From Gemmatimonadota bacterium (GTDB lineage Bacteria; Gemmatimonadota; Gemmatimonadetes; Longimicrobiales; Gaopeijiaceae), in assembly GCA_028873595.1 (NCBI GenBank), contig JAPPOV010000023.1, positions 1 through 48,123 on the forward strand: 48,123 bases of DNA. The letters are read 5' to 3'. Of this stretch, positions 41,438-48,123 are shown piece by piece; positions within the stretch are counted from its first letter, which is position 1, and each line of letters opens with the position of its first letter. Both the position numbers and the translations under genes were made by a program. The notes under the pieces were generated by a model. That model was not told the DNA's origin. It worked only from the letters and a program-made list of their open reading frames with translations, and did no database searches.

Positions 41438-41724
41438 CACGTCCCTTCAATCGCGACCACATGGTCTTTGGGCGCGAATGTCGCCTGCTCGCCGGTCGGC
41501 AGCAGGGTCAATTCCGTACCGTCCCACTCGATCCAGATGGGGATGCGTGGCTCGTCTTCTCCCGGAGCCACCCTTACAACGATCTCGACTGCCTTGTCGG
41601 CGCCCAGGGACACGGTCACGACCGTAGCCAGAATGAACACCATCACGCCAAGCGTGCAGGCGAGGATGTTGAACATCGGGAAGAGGGATCTCTCCTCCTC
41701 CGAGTCGTCGATTAGTCTGGCCAT
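41437..41724 (-). CDS. Orphan ExbD-like N-terminal membrane protein, probably truncated
   Basis: 95 residues from ATG 41724 (TTG 41730 is an alternative). A short acidic cytoplasmic start LIDDSEEERSLFPMFN precedes one transmembrane helix (ACTLGVMVFILATVVTVSLG), then a short periplasmic part ending in AIEGT. The helix position resembles ExbD/TolR-type proteins and the small partners of MotA/TolQ-like channels, but those continue for many more residues and normally neighbour a TolQ/MotA gene, which is missing here. It may be the N-terminal stub of a truncated gene. Function is doubtful. Confidence 0.5.
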   Translation of the reverse strand: MARLIDDSEEERSLFPMFNILACTLGVMVFILATVVTVSLGADKAVEIVVRVAPGEDEPRIPIWIEWDGTELTLLPTGEQATFAPKDHVVAIEGT

Positions 41725-41759
41725 CGCCAAGGAATACCACCGACCTCGGTCACTCTCAA

Positions 41760-41912
41760 CCTACTCCTCCGATCCGACGCGACGGTGTCGAAGAGATCGT
41801 TCTCGTCATGGCCGGGCAGGTGAGAACAGAGGCCTTGGGCAACACCCCTGGTCAGCTTGGCCCGAGAGAGGCTCTCGGAGACGTTGCCATGCTCAGCGAG
41901 CGGACAGCTTGA
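41760..41912 (+). pseudogene. Possible remnant of a cyclic-nucleotide-binding (Crp-like) domain
   Basis: One frame reads RRDGVEEIVLVMAGQVRTEA, LGNTPGQLGPREALGD and VAMLSERTA before TGA at 41910-41912. This looks like the strand-turn-phosphate-cassette part of a cNMP-binding domain (VLSGRVRV, LGPGEVFGEMALLS). No start codon or DNA-binding half is found, and the frame cuts off at both ends. It lies between the ExbD-like stub and the formate dehydrogenase end. Similarity is suggestive only. Confidence 0.35.
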
Positions 41913-44645
41913 TCAGTCCGCCGCCTCACTCCCCCGTGTCGGAGCCGGTTGGATCCTGACAGGACACACCTTCAATTCGGCTGTATCCGTGACCGGGTCG
42001 TAGCCCGCGCCTGTCAGCACGTTGACCGGCACGTCATTGAACGAGAAGGAGCTGAAGACGGTCCCACGCGGGGACCGCTCGGTCGCCTTGACCTTGATGG
42101 TCACCGATCCGCGCCGGCTTGCCATTTCGACAAATCCTCCGTCCTCGACGCCCCAGGCTGTGACGTCGTCGGGATGAGCCTCGAGCACTTCCTCCGCAAG
42201 CAGGTAGTCGATCCCCGAGGAACGACCCGTCTGTGTGCGAGAATGATACGACTCCAGTCGGCGACCGGTTGTCAGCCAGACGGGGTAGTCGTCATCGATC
42301 GTCTCGGCGGGATCTCGGTATCGGATCAGCTTGAAGATCCCCCGACCGTTGATGAAGCCGTCCTCATGGAGGCGAGGCGTCCCCGGATGTCCCTCTTCGG
42401 GGACCGGCCACTGATACTCACCGTACTCGATCCGATCCCAGTCCAGGCCCGCATACGTCGTCGACACACTACAGAGTTCGTTGAAGACGTCCTTCGCGTG
42501 CGTGTAGTCGAAGCCCTTGAAGCCCATTCGCTTCGCGATCTGGGAGATGATCCACCAGTCAGGCTTTGCCTCGCCCGGGGGAGGCACGGCTCGGCGCAGG
42601 CGTTGCACGCGTCGCTCCGTATTCGTCTGAGTTCCTTCGGTTTCTGCGAAACCCGAGGCCGGGAAGACGACGTCGGCGAACTCTGCGGTCTCGGTCATGA
42701 AGAGGTCACAAACGACCAGGAAGTCGAGTGACCGCAGTGCATGCTCACAGTGCTCGCGGTCGGGGTCGGTCACGACGGTGTTTTCGCCGTCGATGATCAT
42801 CGCCCTGATCTTGTCACCGGCGAGTTCGAGCGCACGAACCTTGGTGATGCCCTTCTCAAGATCGATCTCACGGCCCCACGCCTCACGGAACTTCGCCTGG
42901 TTGGCCGGATCCGTGACGGGTTGGAACCCCGGGTAGTTGTTCGGGATCGCACCGACGTCGCCCGCGCCCTGAATGTTGTTCTGGCCGCGCATCGGGTTGA
43001 TGCCGGTGCCTTCGCGTCCGACGTTGCCTGTCATCAGCGCGAGGTTGCAGAGGCTCTGGACGTTGTCCACACCACAGATGTGCTCAGTGATACCGAGGGT
43101 GTAGTAGATCGCGCCGCGATCCGCGCGAGCGTAGAGCAGGGCCGCCTCTTCGATCAACTCCGGCGGTACTTCGCAGATCGTCGATGCCCACTCCGGCGTG
43201 AACTCTTTCACGTGATCCAGGAACGCCTCAGCCTCGGTCGTACGCTCATGGATGAAGCCCTCGTCTACGAGCCCCTCACGAGCGATGACGTGTGCCATGC
43301 CTAGGAGAAGGGCCGCGTCCGAGCCTACGCGAAGCCGAAGGTGCATGTCGGCGTGCTCCACGAGTCCGATCACCCGAGGGTCCGCGACGATCATCTTCGC
43401 CCCATTCGCGATCGCCCTCTTCAGGCGGGTTGCGGCGACGGGGTGACACTCTGTCATGTTCGTCCCGATGCAGAAAATCACATCGGGCTTTTCCATGTCC
43501 TTGAGGGGGTTCGACATGGCACCCCGTCCGATCGTTGCCGCCAGACCGGCGACTGTGGGAGCGTGTCAGGCACGGCTGCAGTTGTCGATATAGCTCGTAC
43601 CCAGGCCGGCTCGGACGAGCTTCTGCAACGTGTAGCCGGCCTCATTCGGTGCGCGCCCCGAGGCCACGGCGTACAGGCTGTGCCGGCCGTGCTCGTTGAC
43701 CGCTTCGAGGAGCCCCGCGGCTGCCTTGTCCAGCGCTTCGTCCCACGTGGCGGGCACGAGCTGACCGTGATCGTCTCGAACAAACGGAGTCTTGAGCCGG
43801 TCGGGATGGTGTACGAAGTCGAAGGCGAACTGCCCCTTCACGCAGAGTGCGCCCTCGTTCGCAGGACCGTCCATGGCAGGCTGGATCCCAACGACCTGGT
43901 CCCCCTTGGTCATGATGTCCACTGCGCACCCGACGCCGCAGTACGGACATATGGAGCGTGTCTTCTCGACCTCTTTCTCCACCTCAGCGAAGCGCAGGGC
44001 TTTCAGATCACCGAGCGCGCCGGTGGGGCACGTCTGAACGCACTGACCGCAAAAGGTGCACGACGAGTCCTTCAGCAGCCCGCCGAACTCCGTCGTGATC
44101 TGCGTATCGAACCCCCGATTCATCACCGTAATTGCGTAGTCGCCTTCTTGCTCGGCGCAGACGCGTACGCAGCGGTAGCACGAGATGCAGTTCTCGTAGT
44201 CGCGCAGGATAAACGGATTCGGATCGTCTGGGCGGGACGTACCGGAGGTCTTCCCCGAGAAGCGACCCGTGCGCGCATCGTACCGGTCGACGAGGGTCTT
44301 CAGCTCCTGGGACGCGTAGCCGGACAACTCGTCGACATCGACTTCACGGTTTTCGGAAACGACCATTTCGAGCAGCACGCGGCGGTGCATCTCGAGCGAG
44401 CCGCTCTTCGTCGTAACACGCATGCCGGGCTCGGCTTTGGTCGTGCACGAGGCTACGGGATTCCGAGCGCCCTCGAGTTCGACGACACAGAGGCGGCAGC
44501 CGCCGAAGGCGTCGAGGCGGTCGTCGTAGCAAAGGGTCGGGATCTCCTTCCTGTGCCGCTCGGCCACCTGGAAGATCGTCTCATCTCGTTCGAACGGCAC
44601 TTCCTCGCCATCGAGGAAGATGGTGCGTCCCGTCGTGTCACTCAT
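41913..44645 (-). CDS. fdhA: Selenocysteine-containing NAD-linked formate dehydrogenase, catalytic subunit
   Basis: One 910-residue selenoprotein, not two genes. The upstream part ends in SYIDNCSRA and TGA at 43568-43566. In frame, the next codons read HAPTVAGLAATIGRGAMSNP, the family's normal sequence, so TGA occupies the molybdenum-ligand Cys/Sec site (Sec360). A SECIS-like hairpin follows. Domains: N-terminal [2Fe-2S] (Cys39, 50, 53, 67); two ferredoxin [4Fe-4S] clusters (Cys153/156/159/163 and Cys196/199/202/206); the catalytic-domain cluster (Cys233/236/240/268); then the molybdopterin domains with GTNMTECHPVAATRLKRAI and GQNNIQGAGDVGA. The His-Cys cluster found in NuoG-like subunits before residue 110 is missing. 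The reaction is formate to CO2. The gene's own stop is also TGA. It lies 19 bp after the NuoEF-type subunit gene. Sec-insertion genes must lie outside the window. Confidence 0.92.
43537..43568 (-). promoter_or_regulatory. Bacterial SECIS element in fdhA
   Basis: Read on the minus strand from the UGA (U = nucleotide 1, base 43568), nucleotides 16-21 (GUCGCC) pair with 27-32 (GGCGGC; one U-G pair) around the loop GGUCU at 22-26. E. coli fdhF has GGUCU at the same positions 22-26 after its UGA, and the U at 17 is also conserved. SelB recognises this GGU-containing loop. No other UGA in this gene is followed by such a hairpin. Confidence 0.8.
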
Positions 44646-44664
44646 CGCGTCGTTCCGTTTTTGA

Positions 44665-46329
44665 TCAGTCGCCCGCGACGTGCGTCTGCACGGCGTCCGG
44701 GAAGTAGCGCAGGAGGCTCTCGGTGATGAGCGGGGCAGCCTGTCCCAGCCCGCACGCGGAGGTCTCCTTCAATGTCTTGTTGAGGTCGTTCACCTCGTCG
44801 AGCCAGGCCTCCAGGTCGTCGGGGCCGGCTGTACCCGCCAACCGTTCAGTGAGTCGATGTGTTCCGATTCGGCAAGGGAAGCACTTCCCACACGACTCTT
44901 CGGCGAAGAACTCCATCGCCATGTGCGAGATCTCGACCATGTCGCGGGTGTCGTCGAAGACCATGATCCCGCCGGCACCGAGGAAGGAATTCCTCGAGCG
45001 GATCGAAGGCTCGTCCAGTGTCACGGCGAGATCCTCACCGGCGAGAAAGCCTCCTGACAGGCCTGCCATCGTCACCGCTTGCACCGCTCTACCGTTCGGC
45101 ACGCCACCGGCCCACTCCTCGATCAGCGTCGTCAGCGGGAGGCCAATGGGGACCTCGTAATTGCCGGGCCGGGCGATGTCACCGGAAAGCGAGATCACTT
45201 TCGTACCCGCATGGTCACCAAGTCCGAGTCCACGATACCAGGCAGCACCGTTCGCCACGATCGGCGGCACGGACGCGAGCGTCTCGACGTTGTTCACGGC
45301 CGTGGGCGTATCCTCGTACCCGTGCGTCACCGGATAGGGCGGTCGGTTTCGTGGGAACGGATGTCCGCCTTCGAGCGAATTCAGCAGCGAGGTCTCCTCG
45401 CCGCAGATGTAGGCTCCCGCGCCTCGCCGCAGATGGATCCGGATCTCCGTTCCTGTTCCAAACACGTCATCCCCGAGGATACCAGCGGCCTCGGCCTCCG
45501 CGATCGCCCCAGCCAGAATGTGCTCGGTCTCCGGATACTCGTACCGAAGATACAGAAAGGCCCGTGGGGCCCCAGTTGCGTAGCACGCGAGTGCCATGCC
45601 TTCGAGGACCGCGTGCGGATCGTGATCCATGAGCGCCCGGTCCTTGAAACAGCCCGGCTCGCCTTCATCGGCGTTGCACACGACCGTCTTGGGTCCACCG
45701 TCGGCTTCGGCGACCGCCCGCCACTTTCGCCCGGTCGGGAACCCGGCACCGCCGCGACCTGCGAGTTCGCTCTCGTCGACCATCGTGATCAACGCGTCCG
45801 GCGTCATCGAGGTCACCGCTTTCTGGAGCGCCTCGTATCCCCCGGTCCGGCGGTAACCGTCGAGCGTCTTGCGGTCGGGATCGCGGATGTGCGCGAACAC
45901 GCACTCCTCATGATCTCCCTGCTTGGCCGGGGGCATCGGTGTCTCGCGGACTGCGAGTTCGTTCGCCGAGGTGCCGACCAACGTCTGCCTTCCGCGGATG
46001 ACCGGGATCGGCTCGTCACATCGTCCGCTGCACGGCATGCCCGTCGCACCTTCGAGGCTCTCGACCAGGTCGTGGGCGCCCTTCAGGCAGCAGATCGGGC
46101 CCGTGCACACACGCGGTGCCTCGAAGCCTCCGAGGTCGCGCGCAAAGTGATGATAGAAGGTGATCGTACCGAAGAGATCGGCGATCGGAATACGCAGGCC
46201 TTTCGACACGGCACGCAGTGCCTCGTCGCTCAGATAGCCATCCCGCTCGTGCAGCCGGTGCAGGAGAGGGAGAAGCGGAGCCTCTTCGTTTTTCGCTTGA
46301 GCGATGAGTTCGTCGTTGCTTGGCGACAT
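44665..46329 (-). CDS. fdsB: NAD-linked formate dehydrogenase beta/gamma subunit (NuoE-NuoF fusion)
   Basis: About 554 residues. The N-terminal NuoE/FdsG-type thioredoxin-like domain has [2Fe-2S] ligands Cys75, Cys80, Cys100, Cys104 (VCTGPICC and PCSGRC). The NuoF/FdsB domain follows with RGGAGFPTGRKW (NAD/FMN binding), CNADEGEPGCFKDRALM, AYICGEETSLLNSLEG, and the C-terminal [4Fe-4S] motif ESCGKCFPCRIGTHR with a fourth Cys in SACGLG. It passes electrons from formate to NAD+. It is the first gene of the two-gene operon, with fdhA 19 bp downstream. ATG 46329 is preferred (AAGGA 7 bp upstream); GTG 46344 would add five residues. Family naming follows soluble NAD-dependent FDHs. Confidence 0.93.
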   Translation of the reverse strand: MSPSNDELIAQAKNEEAPLLPLLHRLHERDGYLSDEALRAVSKGLRIPIADLFGTITFYHHFARDLGGFEAPRVCTGPICCLKGAHDLVESLEGATGMPCSGRCDEPIPVIRGRQTLVGTSANELAVRETPMPPAKQGDHEECVFAHIRDPDRKTLDGYRRTGGYEALQKAVTSMTPDALITMVDESELAGRGGAGFPTGRKWRAVAEADGGPKTVVCNADEGEPGCFKDRALMDHDPHAVLEGMALACYATGAPRAFLYLRYEYPETEHILAGAIAEAEAAGILGDDVFGTGTEIRIHLRRGAGAYICGEETSLLNSLEGGHPFPRNRPPYPVTHGYEDTPTAVNNVETLASVPPIVANGAAWYRGLGLGDHAGTKVISLSGDIARPGNYEVPIGLPLTTLIEEWAGGVPNGRAVQAVTMAGLSGGFLAGEDLAVTLDEPSIRSRNSFLGAGGIMVFDDTRDMVEISHMAMEFFAEESCGKCFPCRIGTHRLTERLAGTAGPDDLEAWLDEVNDLNKTLKETSACGLGQAAPLITESLLRYFPDAVQTHVAGD

Positions 46330-46444
46330 GCCATTCCTTCGCACGTATCCAGGGGATCCCTAGGCAGAATTGCTCTCTGACCGGATTGGCACAACAGCTA
46401 CGTGCTGGAAGGACCGTTCGTGGACACCAGCGGTTACCCGGTAC

Positions 46445-47770
46445 TCAGGTGTCGCCGGCGGCTGAAGTCGAGGTCGTGCGCTCGCCGTTCAACGCTCTCA
46501 GACCCAGGACCAACCCTAGGTGAGGCGGGAGCAGGAGAGCGAAAAACATCCCGTTCTGGTGCGCCGATGCAGGAACGACCTGCCAGACCAGGCCAAGGAG
46601 AGCGATCGCAGCGCAGATCGTCGAGACGCTATGCACTCGCTGCCTCCAGACCGGGGACGACGCCGAGAGGGGGATGGCGACTGCAACCACCAGGAAGAGG
46701 GGGTTCATCAGAAAGAGGTTCTCGTTCCACGTGGAAAACATGTGGTCGGTGAAGAGCAAACCCACGAGGATAAGGCCGAGAACACCGAAGAGGCCCGCCC
46801 AAAGCGTGACGACACTCAGAACGATTCCGCGCCGAAGGGCTGACGTGTGGAAGGCGGGGAGCGCGAGTGATGCGAAGATGGCTCCGATGAGGAGGCCCGC
46901 CATCAGGAATCGCAGGAACCATGAGGGTGGTGCGCTCGCTTCTTCGAATCGGGCGGACGGGAGGGTCACTTCCTCGGAAAGAACAAGGGGGCGAACCGAG
47001 CCGTCCGCCCGGCGGATCTCGACGTCACGGACTTCGTCTCGCAGCGTGAGAGGGAGGAACATCTCATCCCAGACGGTGAGCTCTGCATCGGTAGGGGTGC
47101 CGAGCAGAGCGTCCATGCCCGCGTAGATGAGCGGATCGACCTGGGTCAGCCGCCGCGTGTGCCATCGATAGCTGGTGCCTGTCGATTCGCGTCCGAAGGT
47201 CTCTTCGAGGCTACCTCCCAGCACCAGATCGAGAAGGTCGCGCACCCGGGTGGAGCAGTTGTCCAGGAAGTACTGGTAGTAGTAATCCCGGTTCTCGGGT
47301 CGAGCATTATTCTGCGCGAAGACGAAGAGTTCGAGCTTTTCAGGAGGGGTGAGGTCGAGTTCCTGAAGAACGACTTCCCGGTCGTCCCTCGCGTACGACG
47401 CCAACATCGCCTGAGTGTCGAACGGCGCCATCATGTAGAGCATCCGACCCTGGAGAAATCGGACGATGAACTCCACGGGCTCGCCAAAGCTGAAGATGCC
47501 CCAGTTGTACGAGACATCGTACCCGGTTCGCGTGTCCAGCACCCGCAACGCATTGTGCCCGTACCGCTCCCATACGGCGGAGCCAGGCCCAGCTGTCAAC
47601 AGCCATACCCGGAGTTCGCTGCCCGGCTCTGCGTCCTCAGCCGCTACGTTGGTTGGCTGACCGGTGTGCCCTGCCGGCATCACGTCCTGACCCATCGCGT
47701 CACTCGCCGAGATGGCCACGAGGGCCAGTACGACTAGAGAAAGGAGCGCTCGAGGGGCAGGGATCTTCAT
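46445..47770 (-). CDS. DUF4105-domain membrane protein
   Basis: A 441-residue protein. After a signal peptide comes a DUF4105 periplasmic domain (~55-250) with VWLLTAGPGSAVWERYGHNA, SYNWGIFSFGEP and FLDNCSTRVRDLLD, whose conserved Trp-Glu-x-x-Gly-His and Asn-Cys-Ser-Thr-Arg suggest a papain/NlpC-like fold with Cys/His catalysis. About five transmembrane helices follow (e.g. FLMAGLLIGAIFASLALPAF, LFGVLGLILVGLLFTDHMF). The related Lnb-type enzymes act on lipoproteins, but whether this one does is unknown. It lies 115 bp upstream of the formate dehydrogenase operon on the same strand, separated by an AGGGATCCCT palindrome. Confidence 0.83.
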   Translation of the reverse strand: MKIPAPRALLSLVVLALVAISASDAMGQDVMPAGHTGQPTNVAAEDAEPGSELRVWLLTAGPGSAVWERYGHNALRVLDTRTGYDVSYNWGIFSFGEPVEFIVRFLQGRMLYMMAPFDTQAMLASYARDDREVVLQELDLTPPEKLELFVFAQNNARPENRDYYYQYFLDNCSTRVRDLLDLVLGGSLEETFGRESTGTSYRWHTRRLTQVDPLIYAGMDALLGTPTDAELTVWDEMFLPLTLRDEVRDVEIRRADGSVRPLVLSEEVTLPSARFEEASAPPSWFLRFLMAGLLIGAIFASLALPAFHTSALRRGIVLSVVTLWAGLFGVLGLILVGLLFTDHMFSTWNENLFLMNPLFLVVAVAIPLSASSPVWRQRVHSVSTICAAIALLGLVWQVVPASAHQNGMFFALLLPPHLGLVLGLRALNGERTTSTSAAGDT

Positions 47771-47881
47771 GCGCCTAATCTGGTGGGAGCGTGGGGGGCG
47801 ACCAAGACAGCGCTGGTCTTGGAGTCCGCATGCGCGAGGCGGTACCTTTCAGATTCGGGGAGACCATCACGGGGTGGACCC

Positions 47882-48011
47882 GTGCGCAACCCGACGATCC
47901 AGGTGTCTGACGAGCAGTTCGAAGATCTCGCGGGTGCCGAGCATGTCATCCGGAAGCCATTCACTGGAGATAAACTTGCCGACGTTCTCACGCGGGCGAT
48001 GGAGGCGAAAC
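47882..48011 (+). pseudogene. Receiver-domain relic
   Basis: A frame from GTG 47882 reads DEQFEDLAGAEHVIRKPF and TGDKLADVLTRAME, matching the end of a response-regulator receiver domain with its conserved Lys-Pro-Phe. The rest of the domain, including the phospho-acceptor Asp, is absent upstream, where sequence in this frame is unlike a receiver. The frame runs on without stop into the window end, while another frame opens a membrane segment, so a frameshift is also possible. Confidence 0.45.
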
Positions 48012-48123
48012 GTGGTCGGTGTCAGACCGGGGTTCGCCATGGCCGTCGGGATCACCGTCTGGCTGGCTGGACTCTTGGTGGCGCTGATGCTGGGGATGGG
48101 CTCGGCATATTTGGTCGTGTCCG
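48012..48123 (+). CDS. Start of a membrane protein, possibly a sensor kinase (cut by window end)
   Basis: From GTG 48012 or ATG 48039 the frame reads FAMAVGITVWLAGLLVALML and GMGSAYLVVS, one clear transmembrane helix near an N-terminus. Following a receiver-domain relic it could be the N-terminal segment of a histidine kinase, but nothing beyond the helix is visible. Confidence 0.4.
   Translation, partial: MVGVRPGFAMAVGITVWLAGLLVALMLGMGSAYLVVS

Noticed and set aside
39566..41440. 624-codon open frame on the minus strand
   Set aside because: It mirrors the BamA-like gene. Its translation is rich in Arg, His and Pro without domains; the plus-strand frame has signal peptide and barrel motifs.
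43518..43568. Formate dehydrogenase as a pseudogene split by a stop
   Set aside because: The stop is TGA at the active-site Sec position, flanked by intact family sequence and followed by a SECIS hairpin.
46345..46375. AGGGATCCCT palindrome before fdsB as operator
   Set aside because: A short GC palindrome is expected by chance and no second copy was found.
43341..46380. Long plus-strand frames opposite the formate dehydrogenase genes
   Set aside because: Antisense shadows typical of high-GC genes; no start context or motif.
1..48123. CRISPR arrays, insertion sequences, rRNA genes
   Set aside because: No regularly spaced repeats, transposase motifs or rRNA-like sequence were seen on either strand.

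Overview
The window reads as high-GC chromosomal DNA from a diderm bacterium. Evidence for an outer membrane: a TonB-dependent receptor, a BamA-like barrel, a PorV-like barrel and several lipoproteins with clear lipoboxes. Overlapping genes with GTG or TTG starts, many secreted metallopeptidases, and heme genes of the coproporphyrin-dependent type would fit a Gemmatimonadota-like organism. That placement is inference; no rRNA gene is present to confirm it.

Layout. 1-5.5 kb: the end of an RluD-type pseudouridine synthase, a decayed TPR gene, an MA-type membrane peptidase coupled to a sigma-54 response regulator, RidA, a small remnant of pyruvate phosphate dikinase, and an L-2-hydroxyglutarate oxidase. 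5-9 kb: lipoproteins, an integrase relic beside tRNA-Val(TAC), and a lipoprotein/outer-membrane barrel pair. 9.3-19.8 kb: a same-strand heme cluster hemQ-hemB-hemA-hemC-hemD-hemL-hemE-cpfC-cgoX, covering every step from glutamyl-tRNA to heme b by the coproporphyrin route, followed by a membrane protein. 19.8-22.6 kb: an SDR protein, an ABM-type monooxygenase and a glycosyltransferase. 22.6-31.8 kb: a zinc-homeostasis region with a Fur-family regulator (probably Zur), a MerC-like protein, a COG0523 GTPase, a His-rich lipoprotein, a TonB receptor, a Cys-rich exported protein, a DsbA-like protein, a MacB-type ABC pair, a DUF3299 protein and a divergent ZrgA-like (DUF2796) lipoprotein. Palindromic TGATA-type sites lie at its promoters. 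31.9-41.4 kb: secreted M28 and M20 peptidases, a second DUF3299 gene, a VOC protein, gamma-glutamyltranspeptidase and a BamA-like barrel. 41.4-46.3 kb: an orphan ExbD-like piece and a two-gene NAD-linked formate dehydrogenase. 46.4-48.1 kb: a DUF4105 membrane protein, then a receiver-domain relic and the start of a membrane protein cut by the window end.

The main result is that the formate dehydrogenase catalytic subunit, which looks like two genes split by a stop, is one selenoprotein gene. The in-frame TGA stands exactly at the molybdenum-ligand position, and it is followed at the canonical distance by a hairpin with the GGUCU loop of E. coli fdhF. The zinc region is the second item: it combines Zrg-type parts with a TonB receptor, a DsbA-like protein and a GTPase under what appears to be one regulator. 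Several short gene remnants (PPDK, integrase, TPR, cNMP-binding domain, receiver domain) show that intergenic spaces here hold scars of gene loss.
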